A stretch of DNA of 64,000 nucleotides, taken from the NCBI RefSeq assembly GCF_000276665.1, contig NW_004955501.1, positions 7,042,776-7,106,775 on the forward strand. The letters are read 5' to 3'. Below the pieces are notes generated by a model. It was given only the letters and a program-made list of their open reading frames with translations, was not told the DNA's origin and did not search any database. The DNA is from Chinchilla lanigera. Its lineage: Eukaryota; Chordata; Mammalia; Rodentia; Chinchillidae. This document shows positions 25,190 to 37,738 of this stretch, in pieces; within the stretch, counting starts at the first letter, position 1; each line of letters opens with the position of its first letter. Both the position numbers and the translations under genes were made by a program.

Positions 25190-27385
25190 TGATAGGAAAG
25201 AGTAGAGAGAAAATATAAAGGGGAGAACATCCTACAGAACAGAGGAAGCTGAAAGCATATTTCCTTTAAAATCAGAAATGAGATAAGGGTGTCCTCTCTT
25301 GTTCAATATCGTATTGGAAACATTATCAGGGCAATTAGGCAAGAGAAAGAAATAAAAGGGATACAAATAGGAGAGAAAGAAGTAAATTATCCCTACTTGC
25401 AAGGGATAGAATCCTTCACATCAAGACCCTAAACACTCTACCAGAACACAGATTGGATAAACAAATTCAGCAAAGCGGCAGAAGGGAAAACCAATACACA
25501 AAAATTAATAGATTTTCTATATATCAACAATGAACCCACCAAAAAAGAAATCAGGAAAACAGTTCCATTCACAATAGCTTTAAAAGACACCTATAATATG
25601 AATTACAGAACACTGAAAAAAGAAAATCAAAGAAAACATTAGAAAACAAAAAGACCTCTCTTGTTCATGGATCAGCAGGCACAACTAATATTGTTTAAGT
25701 GGCCATATTACCAAGTGTGATCTACATACCAATGTGAGTTCTATTAAAAAACCAACAACATTCTTCACAGAACTAGAAAAAACAATCCTGAAATTCACAC
25801 TGAAGCACAAAAGACCCAGAGTAGTCAGCCAGAAAGCACTCTTGAGCGAAAACAGCAATGCCTAGTCATCACAATACCTGATTTCAAACTATACTACAGA
25901 GCCTTAGAAACAAAACACAGTACTGGCACAAAAACAGATACATGTAGAAAAAGAACAGAAGACTTAAGTACTATGGGCATCTGATTTTTGACAAAAAGGC
26001 CAAAAACATACAATGAATAAAAGGCAGCCTCTTTAGCAACTGGGAAAATTAGCTCATTAGCATGTAGAAGATTGAAAACAGATCCTTATCTCTCCCCCTG
26101 CACTTAAATCAAGTAAAAATGATTGGATATAAGATTAGAAACCTTGAAAGCACTAGAAAAAATACAGAAGAAACACTAGAAGCCATAGGCACAGGCCAGG
26201 ACTTCCTGAACAGGACCCCAAAAGCGCAGGAAATATCAGTGAGAATCAACAAATGTGACTACCTCAAATTAACAAGCTTTGCACAGCAAAAGAAAAGTGA
26301 AGAGAAAGCCCACAAAATAAGAGAATTTTGTTAGCGACTCTTCTGACAGAAGATTAATATCTAGAATAAATAAAGAATTTTTTACACCAAAAAAAGTAGC
26401 CCAGGCAAAAAATGGACAAATAAATTGAACAGAGAATTCTTAAATGAAATATAAAGAGCCAATAAGTATATGAAAAAATATGCAACATATTTAGCCATTA
26501 AAGAAATGCAAATCAAAACTCCACTGAGATTCCGTCTCACCCCAGTCAGCACGGGTGTTAACAAGAAATGTTGGCGAGGATGAAGAGGGAAAAGGAAACT
26601 TCTGCACTGTTGGTGGGGATGTAAATTAGCATAACCACTGCTGAAATCAGTATGGAGAGTCCTCAAAACACTAAAACCAGATGTACATTAGATTGAGCTA
26701 TGTCACTTCTTGGTATGTCCCTGGAAGAATTAAAGATAGAAAACTATAGTGATACCTGCATACCCGCGTTTATAGCAACACAGTTCACAATAGCTAAGCT
26801 CTGGAGACAACCCAGATGCCATTCAGCGAATGAATGGATGGAGAAAATATGATGATGATATAGATATAGATTATATAGATATAGATAAAAATATATATTA
26901 TTCAACCATAAGGAGGAATGAAATCATGTTATTTGCCAGCAATTGCATTGAGCTAGAAACCAACAAAAACTACAGAACAAGACCCTCTGTGCTATCTGGT
27001 TACCATGGTAAATAAGGTACAAAGTCCATTACTGACTTAAGTCTCTTATGAAATGTGGGTGGAAGTGGCTGAGTGCAAGTAGAACCAGTGGGTTCACCTA
27101 TATCCTAATTAAAATAAGTAAAAATGAGTGAAATAAGCTACTCTCAGAAAGTTAAATGTTGCATATTTTATTTTATATATGCGATAAATAATCAATAATT
27201 TTTTTAAAATGACAGAGAACTAAAAAGTAGTTATTTAGGAGTGCTAAAGGGAATCCGGGTGAGGGAAAGATCAGGGTAAGAAAGATAAAAATAATCAAAA
27301 TATGTTGTGTGCGTGCACTAACATGCCAATATAAATCTTATTATTTTGTATTTACTAATATGCACCAATAAAATATATAAAGGAA
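25190..27385 (+). mobile_element. LINE-1 fragment, sense: ORF2 C-terminal part and 3' UTR
   Basis: Sense L1 sequence from CAGAAATGAGATAAGGGTGTCCTCTC (ORF2 after the RT core) through ACAGAACTAGAAAAAACAATCC (25,769), GAACAGAAGACTTAAGTACT, and AATCAAAACTCCACTGAGATTCC..CACCCC (26,510) to a 3' end of TGCACCAATAAAATATATAAAGG near 27,380. All three frames are interrupted; the longest surviving piece is 26,119-26,334. A (GATATA)-like patch at 26,850-26,890 marks the polymorphic tract near the ORF2 end. Confidence 0.9.
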
Positions 27386-27779
27386 AGGTGGAGGGGTGTG
27401 GAGTATGGGAACTGAGACACTCACATTGACAGAAGAAAGTATTTTAGGAAATAATGAAAACAAATTTCCTAAACTTAATGAAAGATGAAAGGGATCACAT
27501 TGGAAGTTCTCACACACTCCCAAACAATAGAGACTAAGGAAAAATCCATACCCAAATATATTATTGTAAAATTTAATAATTTCAAGGTGAAAGAGAAGTC
27601 TAAATGCTTTTAAGAGTTAAAAAATGAACCCACAAAGGAACAAGAATCAATTACAAATCAGACTTCTCAGTAGTAATATTTCAGAAGAGTTTTGATTATT
27701 AGGGAAAAGAACTTTGAACCTAGATTTTTATGACTACAATGTCTTTTAAATGTGAGGGCATAACAAAAATATTCTCAGA

Positions 27780-27925
27780 GGCTGGGCATGGGGCTCCACA
27801 CCTGTAAGTGCAGCACTCAGGAGCCTGAGGCAGAAGGATTGCTGTGAGTTCGAGCCCAGCCTGGGCTACAAAGCAAGTTTAAGGTCAGCCTGAACTGCAT
27901 AGTGAACTCTAGTCTCCAAAAATTC
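27780..27925 (+). mobile_element. B1-like SINE, sense
   Basis: GGCTGGGCATGGGGCTCCACACCTGTAAGTGCAGCACTCAGG..GAGTTCGAGCCCAGCCTGGGCTACAAAGC..AAGGTCAGCCTGAACTGCATAGTGAAC. The repeated CAGCCTG(GG/AA)CT segment is the internal duplication typical of rodent B1. Confidence 0.9.
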
Positions 27926-28888
27926 TCATGCATACAGGGGCTCAGAAGATTGGCCACCAAAGATGAATTATTAAAATTAGAAGGGAAATAAACTGAACAT
28001 ATCTTCAGAAATGAAGGAAATAGTAGTAAATCAGATGTCTTAGTACAATTTATTGCCTAAAAATGAAATTTTTAGCAATGAAATTTTTAAAACATTAGTG
28101 GAAAATTAAAATTTTAATGTAGGAGAGATAAAAAAATAAAATCATGCTTATGAAAAGGATGACAAATTGCTATAGGTAGGTAAATACACACATAGGTTAC
28201 ATATGTATAGGGAAAAATATATATACTTGTGTTATACCCATACGTGCATATAGTTATGAATATGGCCTTAAGTTGAGTAACAATTATAAAAATAAACACC
28301 TGTAACATATAAACCAGCAAAAGCATATTGATCTATTCAATTGCACAATGATGGACAAGCAAGAAAAAAATAGAGATTAGAAGAAAATAGAGTATACAGA
28401 AAAACACAAAATGAAGTCATTTGGATGAGCTATCTTGTACATGGCCGACACTTGGTTCTCTGTTATGTGAGTACACATGTGCCCAAGCTGAGGGGACTCT
28501 ACAGTGAGCACATTCACAGCATGCTTCCAGGTCCCCAGGAGGAGGAAGCACAGCACTCTGTCAGGTGGAAAAGGCTTATAGCATATTGGTTTTAAGGATG
28601 ACATGAAAGATGCAGAAATATTCTTGACAAGTATAGCCTATGAGATATGTAAATTCTAATTTTATAATCACTTAAGCAAATAAATGTTTAAAAACACCCT
28701 TTGAAGAATGGCCTCATTTGTGATTTTTCTTTAATTGACCATGTGAGATATCACTATTGATGCTTGAATATTCATCTCTGACTTACAGCAGAACAGATAT
28801 GCCACACAGAACAGATCCCATTTGATTTTTCATTTCTTCTCAAGCTTTAGAAACCTCAAAAACGATAGACATAAAACTTGCTACACTA

Positions 28889-28988
28889 GGGGCTGGGGAT
28901 TTAGCTCAGCGGCAAAAGCGCCTGCCTGGCAAGCGCAAGGTCTTGAGTTCGGTTCCCGGTACCGGAGAAAAAAAAAAAAAAAAAAAAA
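28889..28988 (+). mobile_element. ID SINE (BC1/tRNA-Ala-derived) with target duplication
   Basis: Starts GGGGCTGGGGATTTAGCTC, which contains an A-box-like promoter, then CCTGCCTGGCAAGCGCAAGG and a B-box-like GAGTTCGGTTCCC, then CCGGAG and a pure A tail. The 16-base target duplication AAAACTTGCTACACTA is perfect on both sides (28,873-28,888 and 28,985-29,000, the second overlapping the A tail). It is a young insertion and a direct sign of a rodent genome. It is transcribed by RNA polymerase III in principle, but is not a tRNA gene. Confidence 0.97.
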
Positions 28989-29576
28989 CTTGCTACACTA
29001 TCTAGTTATCATGGTAAATAAGCCATAAAGTCCATTACTGACTTAAATCTCATAAAATATGGGTGGAAGTGAGGAGTTTGCCAAGGAGAACCAATGGTTT
29101 CACATAGGTCCTTTGATTCTAAAGAATAATTTTAAATCACACAGAACAATACAATTTTGTGTTTCTCCTTCTATACTTTGAATGATAAAAAATAAACATG
29201 TACTTAGAGACAATATTCTACTTTTCATGACACCATTTTTGCTTATTCAAACACTGTTCTTTTCTTCCCCTCCTCTTGAATAGCATATGAAATTTAGACA
29301 GAACTGATCTCCATTTAATCCTGTTTCTCTTGACCCAGTGACTGATTTAGGTCACCCAGGTATAAGTCAATCAACTCAGGGCCTTACTCTGGCCATAGAG
29401 ATTGGTTCAGGATTGCCTGATCATCACAGAGCTACAGACTGTCTCATGGATACAAATAAGGTGAACCAACCACATGAGAGGGCACCCCCTCTCCACATGA
29501 GCAAGTCTGAGAGAGACTGAAATTCAGAAAACTGAATCACTGAGCCCCCAGATCAAATAAGCCTGAAACAAAAATT

Positions 29577-29987
29577 TATAGGGATTGGCTGGGCTAGAGA
29601 TTGACCACACATTCAGGGCTAGAGGAAGGCCAGCCCTGAGAACACGGAATGCCAGAGGTGGGCCATATAAACAAGTTGTTGGGACTAGAGCAAGGCCAGT
29701 CCAGCAGGTGTCTGGCCTCGGTGTTCCTCCCTGTTAACTACAGCACAGACAGCTCCAAAAATGTTTCACTTTCAGTATTCTCAGCAAACCATTGAGACCT
29801 TATACTTTCAGCCCCATTGTGTTCTTTCCCCTTTTTACTGTATATAAATAAAGATAAAGACCACACTGTGTTGTCATTGTGGGGTCAGGTCCCACTTGGT
29901 CGCAGCTTTCCTTTTAATATGTATCCAGTTTTTTCTTAATCTCCCTTCACCCCTCTCAGGACTGGACTGGCTGCATGGGTCACAACA
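29577..29987 (+). mobile_element. ERV2-like solo LTR
   Basis: It aligns along its length with the LTR at 63,172: AGAGATTGACCACACATTC, CTAGAGCAAGGCCAGTCC, GTGTTCCTCCCTGTTAACTACAGCACAGACAGCTCC, TTTTTACTGTATATAAATAAAG and CTTAATCTCCCTTCACCCCTCTCAGGAC, ending CACAACA. Imperfect 6-base flanks AAAATT (29,571-29,576) and GAAATT (29,988-29,993) fit the ERV2 target size. TATATAAATAAAG would serve as promoter and poly(A) region. Confidence 0.8.
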
Positions 29988-30559
29988 GAAATTCCTCTGA
30001 GATTTCCAGGTATATGAGCTCAAAAGTCATAAATTAGGTCTTTCATTACTGGCAATCAAAAATGTCCTAAATAATCCTTGTCCATTAGCAAATGCAAATG
30101 TATTTGCTTTTCTAACTTATATTTGACTTCCTACATTTTATGACAGGAGGCTCAGCCCACAGCACCCTGTAGTGGCATGCACAGTGATGGTGCATGGCCT
30201 TCCTAAAGCCAAATGTTTTTTCTTCATATTTGAAATAGAATTCCAGTCCTGTATTTGCAACGAGAAGCACTGTGTTAGAGCTGTGGAATTCCAGTCATTC
30301 TGGCTGCCTCCCTGAATGGTGAGCAGAAAAAGCTCACCAGGAAAAGCACAATTATGTCTGGCACCTGGCTTTGCAGCTTGATGTCAGTGAAGCAGTCAGG
30401 TAAAACCCCTAACATCCAGGAGCCAGTGGAAGGTCAGTAGAAATTAAGGTTGAGTACCAACAGCCTCTACAGGTTAACCTCACAAGGCTTTCTTCTTTTT
30501 TATCACAAAAGACAGGTTGTTTAAGGAAGTTTGAGGAAGTTTATTACAGAATTTGTCTG

Positions 30560-30741
30560 CCTGCCAAGTGTGGTAGCACACGCCTATAATTCTAATACTT
30601 GGGAGGCTCAGGCAGGAGGATCACTGTAAGTTTGGGGCCAGCCTAGGCTACACAGTAAATTCAAGGCTAGCATGAACTACATAGGGAGACTCTGTCTCAA
30701 AAAAAAAAAAAAAAAAGAAAAAGAAAAAGAAAAAGAAAAAA
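30560..30741 (+). mobile_element. B1-like SINE with A-rich tail
   Basis: CAAGTGTGGTAGCACACGCCTATAATTCTAATACTTGGGAGGCTCAGGCAGGAGGATCACTG..GGCCAGCCTAGGCTACACAG..GAGACTCTGTCTC followed by an 18-base A run and four AAAAAG units. Confidence 0.93.
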
Positions 30742-31139
30742 GAATTTGCCCTTTTCTGGTAGTGCCTCTTGATTGGTCTTAACTAGTAAGTTGCATTTAC
30801 TTGCAAATGCCCCTGAAATAAAGCTATGGAGTAGTTTTTCTTGGGAAGAAATTCAATCAGAACCACCTGGAGACCCAAATCTCAATAATAAATAGGCAAG
30901 CAGGGACAATTGGATAATTCTAGTAATTTTTAATGATCTGTTTTTTGAGAGCCTAGAATGTTCAAGTTGAAAAAAAATGAGACTGTAGACCACAGCTTGA
31001 GCTGGGAGATTTTCTGCTACATTGAATGACACCTGAAAAATCCACACTTCTTTCAGTGGACTGGGCTCACTAGTTTAACTGCAATAATTTACATTTTAGT
31101 GTATGGAGTAAACTACATAAATAGTCTTAATTTTTCACA

Positions 31140-31480
31140 TATTAGTGACTTTGCAGCTCACTTACCAAGATGCATAGTGTATTTCCCACCCTTGGGCTTT
31201 GTGTCTGCCCTGTGACTTACTTTGGCCATGGAAATGTTACCAAGCGTGATGTGACTAAAGGATGGAAAAGCACTTGTGTGCACCTTGTTCCTCTGCTGTG
31301 GCACAATCAAGCAAAGACACTTTGATCTTCTAGGTCCCAGAAGGAGGCAAAGAAACGCATGGAGCAGTTAGTCCCAGCCAGCCCAGTCCAGACAGCTAAC
31401 TCCAGGCTGGCTATGGGGCAAAGGACATAGGAGTGAAATAAATGTTTATGTCGCACACTGCTGAGATTATGTGGTGCTGT
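31140..31480 (+). mobile_element. MLT1-like MaLR LTR (old)
   Basis: GTGACTTACTTTGGCCATGGAAATGTTACCAAGCGTGATGTGAC, then GTCCCAGAAGGAGGC..CATGGAGCAG, then GTGAAATAAATGTTTATGTCGCACACTGCTGAGATTATGTGG follows the order of old MLT1 LTRs, with AATAAA near the 3' end. Confidence 0.7.
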
Positions 31481-33984
31481 AAAATACTATTGTGAATCAA
31501 ATATTTAATAGAACCTCCTTAATCCCCTCCTCTGATTTTGGCAATTCTTTTTGTCTCTCTCTTTACATTTTCTCTCTACTTAAAGAGCATACTTGGAGAT
31601 CTTTCTTCATGCATTGCTATAAATACGTGATTCTAGCTCAATACTTTTATAGCCAGTGCATACCTCCAAGGGAAATGTGGTTTTCTGAGTTTTCTGCAGA
31701 CTTTTGTCACATAATTAGCTACAACATATAAACTTGCAGGCTTAACCTGTTGACCACAACCCATGTATGACAGACTGCCACCAGCTCTCAGGCTAGGAGA
31801 TCTGAAGCAATGATTCTGGTCCTTAACATGTACCTCAATTGAGCTCATCTGTACTGCACCTATCATGTGATGCCTAGAAAGTATAATGCTAAAGAGTTGC
31901 TAGGATACCTCCCAGCAGCCTTAAAGGTTAATTTAACCTGTATCTCATGGATTAATAATTAATAAGTGTTTTGATTGGGTGAAGTAAAGGGAAGCCTTTC
32001 TTTGCATTATTGGAAAGCCAAAGGGGAAACTTGGAGATAATCTATCCAATCCTTTCATTACAGATTATTTTTTCTAATAATCATGTATTGAGCACATCCT
32101 CTTTTCCAGGATCTGCACTAACTAATGGACAAGAGATGTTCACACAAGGTTAAGGGCCTAAGCAAGGCTCAGCAAGCTTAGGGACCTCTGGACTTATGAG
32201 ACTCAATCCTCACTCAGGGCTACTGGTCATAATGTGAAAAAAGAGTTTTTGGAAAGAATTAATGTGAAAAGAACTAAACGAAAACTTGTGTAACCTCTGT
32301 AAGAGCAAAGAAAACTCAAGAAGCATGCATTCAATAAACATTTTATGGAGTGCTTATTGAGTCTACTTTATATGCAACATAACAGATGTTAGGGACAGAA
32401 AGCCGTGTTCTAGTTGGGCCAGAAGCAATTTAAAGACAGAATCCCAGGCAGTGCGATATGTACTATTTGCAGAGGCTTGTTCAGGTTGCCATGGTAGCCA
32501 AGATGAGGGGATGTGAAAGCATCCCTAGAGGATGATAAGGATGTGTAGGCATTTGAGGGGCTTGGGGCAGTGGGATTTTCTAGGAATGGGCAGCATGTGA
32601 GCTTCATTAATTGTAATTAATGTCTTGCTAAAGAGAGGACTGACATTCCCTTAGCAGTGCTTGGGAGAAAGGTCCACAATACCTAGGTAGACCATGTGTC
32701 CAGTTTTAAACCTTCTGCTCCTTTGTCCCAAAAAGTTAGAGGCACCTTGACAGACCACAGATCCTATTTTGTAAAACAAGGTAATGAACACAGATCTTAT
32801 TTTGGAAAATGAGGCAATGAAGCCACAGCTGAACAGATCTTAACGTACAAGGTGTAAGAGTCTCAATTGCAAACACAAAGGCAGTATTAACGCCTGTAAG
32901 CAACAGATCCAGAAAGGCTTCCCTTCTTACCATCCCTGCCTCAGCCAAGCAGCTCTTCCTACACTACTATCCCACTATTTCTTGAAACAGCTTCATGTAC
33001 ATCTATTATTTCCCTCCCCTGGGTTGGAGCTTATGATTCCAGCCCTAACACACTTGAAACTCATTGATTATCAGTGACAGAGCAGAAGGCACCTACTCTC
33101 CCAAGCCCTGTACCATACAGAACCACCTCCCTGTTTGATGCTGAAGAGGCTTCCACCCCGCATCAAGCCCCAACACACTCCAGTGCAGCCTCATGCAATG
33201 GCATAGTTTGTTCTCCATGACCTGCACCTCTTAGTCTAGCTCAGTACTGTCTAGTCCTGGACTCTACCCTGAGCCTCAGGAACAGGTGAGCTGCACCAGC
33301 CTTGGCATTGATATTTCTGATCTCTCAGGCATCTCTGCAAGACATAAGCCATTTCTTAGAAGTCATTTATAACTTCAGATGCATCTAGGGTGATAGAGAT
33401 TCACTCCACCCTGCATTTCACCTGTGTTAGGACATCATTAAGCGCAACATGCGTTATTATTTTATGTCTCAGTAAGAAAGCGATTCATTTGTGGTTGGGC
33501 AACAGATGTTCCCTTAACTTCACAAATTATCCTAGAATTCTTCCTGGCAGGGGTCCCCTATCTACCTCTGAATCCTCTTTTTAGTTCTTCAGATTTTTTT
33601 GGACTGTTTTTATAAATTCTTAACAAAAAATAATTTCTTTATTTTTAACTCATCATTTGACAATCATAGGATATATATGTATTCTAAAAGACTCAGACAA
33701 TATGAAAAAGGAAAAAAATAATACCACAGAGAGTCTTTTCCTCTGATTTGTCTCTCTTTGTATTATATGGCAGTCACAGAACATAGCATGCACTGTATAA
33801 TTTGAAGAGACAATAAAAGATTGAAGAGGATTTACTGAGGTTTTATGAAGTCCTGCTTGGACTAATTTGGAAAATGTTTCCTGAATCATTAAAGGTATAT
33901 CCCTTCTTTGAAGTTACAGACATCAATATTTATCTTTGGGGCAAAGTACATTAACTAAATTGTTGACCTTGGGTATTTTCATTG
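31481..33984. other. Gene-free stretch with a short tandem duplication
   Basis: No recognisable gene. Around 32,755-32,822 two 34-base units (CCACAGATCCTATTTTGTAAAACAAGG and ACACAGATCTTATTTTGGAAAATGAGG) stand in tandem. The rest is unique or decayed sequence. Confidence 0.5.
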
Positions 33985-34090
33985 GTGCTATAGAGACAAT
34001 GGTATCCTTACCTCAGAAGGTTGTTGTAAAGGCTCAGTACGTCAACACAGGAAAAGAGCTTATGATAGTTCTTGCACATAGCACCTGGAA
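33985..34090 (+). mobile_element. MIR SINE, 3' half
   Basis: GGTATCCTTACCTCAGAAGGTTGTTGTAAAGGCTCAGTACGTCAAC..AAGAGCTTATGATAGTTCTTGCACATAGCACC matches the MIR 3' core. Confidence 0.75.
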
Positions 34091-35700
34091 ATATTAACTG
34101 CAGTAATCACTACTACTTTTATTTGTAGATCCTAGATATCCATACTGATGTCTAAAATAAAAGACTAAAATAATTCACTGGTACCACGCAGTGAATTTCT
34201 TCCTGCATTTCCAATTTGTTTCACTATATGTAACCTAAAATTCATAATTCTGCAATCACTGTGATACTCTTGATCAATTAAAAAGTCTAATGCTTTTAAC
34301 ACTGAACTTTGATATTAACATTATGGTGACTCTTTTTTTTTTACTGTAATCACCTCGCATTCTTTGCCTACCTTTTCATATTCAGCCAGAATAATGTTGC
34401 TTGGGACTGCTCCTTAAAATAGTAGAATTTCATGATTTTTTGTAGACTCAGAGATGTAGAAACTTCTGAAAGCAATTAGTATCCACTCCTTTTCCCAGTA
34501 AAATTAGCATTCTTTATGATTCTTTTCCCCTCTTCCTGTCTTTCAGAGGACTGACTTAGAATTTTGTGACCTGCATATTGAATCACTATTTTATTTTTAT
34601 ATTGTGCATCTTTCTTTCAGTTAGTACTACTTATATGGTTTTATAGCCCTCACCCACACAATCATCTAATACTCCATGGGTGCATCACAGAGGCCACAGC
34701 TCATAAGCAGCTCCCTGATAACTTACACAATTGCCCCACTGATCAGTTCTTTACTGGGATTCACCTTGTACGTTGCTAAGTAGCACAGTGATGAGATCCA
34801 TGCTTTCATAATGTCAGTACACAGAGATATGAAGGCTGTGCTACACTAAGTGTCTAATTCTCTCACCTCATGAATGTCCTTGAAATGAAACACTCTGAGG
34901 TTGCTCTCCACCGTCATCACCACTCCCCTTAACAGTGAGTGCCTCCAATTTGCAAAAGGAGGTTCTTTTATTTTATGGAGGATTTTCCTTGGTGTCTCTA
35001 AAATGTTCCTTTTACATGTACCCAGCCTCTTAGTGTTTTTAGTCCATCAATTAACAAGACTGAATTGTGAGTACACTGTCTGAGCTCCATTCCCATCGTA
35101 TCTTCTGGTCACATTCTTTATTCTGTACTTTTTCTTAGGATGCTGGCATTTTCCTAGATCTGCTTTCTGCAGCAGAGGAACCTCTTCCTTTCTCGTCTAT
35201 TGTTAAGTTCCCTAATCGATCTGGCTCCTTGAACCCTTCCCTTGACTTGACCAGTGCTCCCTGTGCCTCCTCTCTTTTGATTCTTGTTTCAGGGTCCACG
35301 CTCTCCTGACTCCCGGGGCACACACTGCTTCTGCACCCTGGGTTAAACATTCCAGAACAAGTTCTTCACCTTTTGCAAGAGGTCACCTCCCTTTACCGCT
35401 GTAGTGTTTTTGGAGCAGACTTAATGTTGCTCATTTCTGTTGACTGAAGTTAATTGGGGGCAAGTCTTCTGCTCCTTGGTGATCAAACACAAGATCTTTC
35501 ACCTGATCACCATATCTACAGCAGATTGGGGAAGAGCTTCCTTGTGTGTTTTAAGTCCTTCCGTGTGACCTGGTGCAACTGTCGCTCTTCATGTGTGAGA
35601 AGGGGGCCAGTGGGGAGGTTTTACCTCTGCCCTGAAGCTTCAACCAGATAGTGGTCACCAAGGAGGGACCATGAACTGCCACATGTAGCCAGTCACAAGG
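34091..35700. other. Gene-free stretch, nothing recognised
   Basis: AT-rich unique sequence without a convincing coding frame or a repeat I can name. Confidence 0.4.
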
Positions 35701-36133
35701 TGTTATGGCTTGTGTCTACAAGTCCCCCCGAAGCCTCATGTGGTCATGGGTGGGGTTTTTGGAGGTAGCTGGATCTGGTGTCTGTGATGCTGGGATCAAG
35801 GGTGTGATCACTAAAATAGTTCACTGACTGCTTTTGACTAAGGGTGCCCCACTTGGAATGTGAGTGCTACCCACCTTAAAGGCAGGTATCCTGAGTAAGA
35901 TAAAGAGACAGAAAGAGGGCCACTGCTTGGTGCTTGTCACTTGCTTGCTGCCTCCTGCCTGTCTGTTTTGCTATGGACTGTTTATCCTCTGTGAGGCCCC
36001 TCTGCCATGCCACCCAGCCTTGGAGCCAGCTGACTATGGATTGAAACTTCTATGAAATATAAGCCAAATAAACTTCTTCTCCATTAAATTTGGTTGTTGT
36101 GTATTTTGTCTCAGCAACAAGAAAACTAAGACA
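35701..36133 (+). mobile_element. MaLR-like solo LTR, plus orientation
   Basis: Starts TGTTATGGCTTGTGTCTAC and ends AACAAGAAAACTAAGACA, with AATAAA at about 36,067. CAAGG precedes and CAAAG follows it, a 5-base target duplication with one change. The body (GGGATCAAGGGTGTGATCACTA, GCTGACTATGGATTGAAAC) matches 20,457. Confidence 0.82.
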
Positions 36134-36688
36134 CAAAGAAGTAGTGGGTCAGGAGGAGGCTAATGCTTGGAGACGCAGTTTTTGCCTGAAGCCCATGGGG
36201 ACGGCTTCTTTTTTCCCTCTGGCCCCCATGTCTCAGTCATGACTGTATTTTAAACAGACTGAGCTACTTCCTGCTCTGCTGCACCAATGGCATGAGCCAC
36301 CATCCAGCATCTTTCCCTTCGGCTCTAATTTGATGCGAAGTGTGAATTTCATGAGAGAGGAAACGCTTCCTCCTGAGTTTTTGCCTTTATGTCCCCTGTT
36401 CACCTGTCTGTCTGAGGTATCTGAATGTTTTGAATGCATAAGACTGCAATGTTTTCAAAGCAAGAAAGTATAATTCATAAACTCCCCCTTCCACTTGCTC
36501 TGTCCTCTTCGATTCCCTATCTCCACCTGGAACCCAAGACCCAGTTTTGTGTGGAAGGGGACAGTGACTATCCTCAAATGTTTCAGCAGAGAAACAGTAG
36601 TTTTGCCCAAAAATCTGATAACTCACAAGGACTTTGGGTTAGGAGAGATGAAAACCAAAAGTGCGTATTCCACACCGGCATTCTGAGG

Positions 36689-37738
36689 ACTCCAGGGAAA
36701 GTGCAAGGTTGAGAAGTGGAAACACTTTGCCAGTTACGCTGAGAAAAGCAGAACCGTGTGTTTGTGGGGACACGGCCCAGCCTCTGACCTCCCAGACACA
36801 ACCTGTGCTAAGGAGCAGCAAGGCACCAGGCATCCTGGGCTGAGATAGCGCTGGCTGCATCCCCCCCGAAGCTCACATCCAGTGCACCTCCATTAACCCT
36901 CACCCCAGGAAACGCAACCAACACTTTAGATAAGGAAAGGAGGTCAGTGCTGGCCTGAGAGTCCTCACAACATTAGTGGGGGCTGGGGGAGGGAAAGCAC
37001 CTGCTATCTGCTCTCCACCCCAGAGGGTGGACTTATCAGGGCCAGGCCCAGCACCAGCCACAGGCGGTCTACACTCGCTTGGCAGGATGGGAATGGGGGA
37101 GAGGAGGAGGGACGCAGGGGCTGAGCGTGCCTGTTCCCCTCTGCCCGCTCCAGACCTGCTGGGCCCAGGCCAGCAACACGAACTCTAGGCACAGAACTGT
37201 CACCGCTGTCACGGTGGCTGGGGGGTAGGAATCTCATTCTCGGGAGGGTGAGTCTGCTAGATAAAGGAGCTAAGGTATGTACACCTGCCCTCCCCAGTGC
37301 AGAGACCACAGAAAAGAAGGGAATGCTACAAATTTAAAGGGTGGGGGAAGAACCTGCTCACAGTGCTGAGAGCCTGGCTGAGGGAAGAGTGCAGCATGCA
37401 AAGGGACAAGGCGGAGGGCTGTGAAGGGGCCAAACAACCGCTGCCCAAGCACGGGCCAGGTTAGATCTGCGGATGAGTTCTGGGTGCAGCGGGGCCTACG
37501 ACTGGATCCTGAGCGATGGCTCCGTGGGAGATGTCATATCTCTCAGTCAGGGTCCTCACTTCCCTTGCAGAGGTGACTGAGGTCCAAGCGATGTCAAGCT
37601 CACATGGAGCTGGTAAGGGCTGGTGTCAGCTGGTCTGTGCTTTCAGGCCCTTCCTCCAGCTGCCCACCTCCCAGTGTCCTCTAGATACTGTGGGGCAAAG
37701 GCTCAGAGCTACATTAGGTCACAGAGGCAGGCATGAGC
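36689..37738. repeat. Near-identical duplicated block, copy A
   Basis: About 1,050 bases here recur at 53,089-54,138 at a constant offset of 16,400. I count about eight differences: six substitutions (G/C near 36,813, A/G in GAAGCTCACATCC, G/A in AAACGCAAC, two in GAGCGTGCC, A/G in GCAGCATGC) and two compensating one-base indels. Left of 36,689 and right of 37,738 resemblance to copy B drops sharply to a weak, gapped alignment. The block is GC-rich and lies 3' of NUDT16. It has short frames on both strands (for example 36,976-37,188) but no recognised domain, so I do not call a gene in it. Confidence 0.9.

Noticed and set aside
28889..28960. tRNA gene suggested by A-box and B-box motifs
   Set aside because: The sequence is an ID SINE with an A tail and target duplication. 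It would not fold as a normal tRNA and lacks a terminator T run.
37561..37660. Possible small exon (CTTGCAG|AGGTGACTG ... GGAGCTG|GTAAGGG) in the duplicated block
   Set aside because: Good-looking splice motifs occur in both copies, but the enclosed ~43 bases have no recognisable coding content and no partner exons were found.
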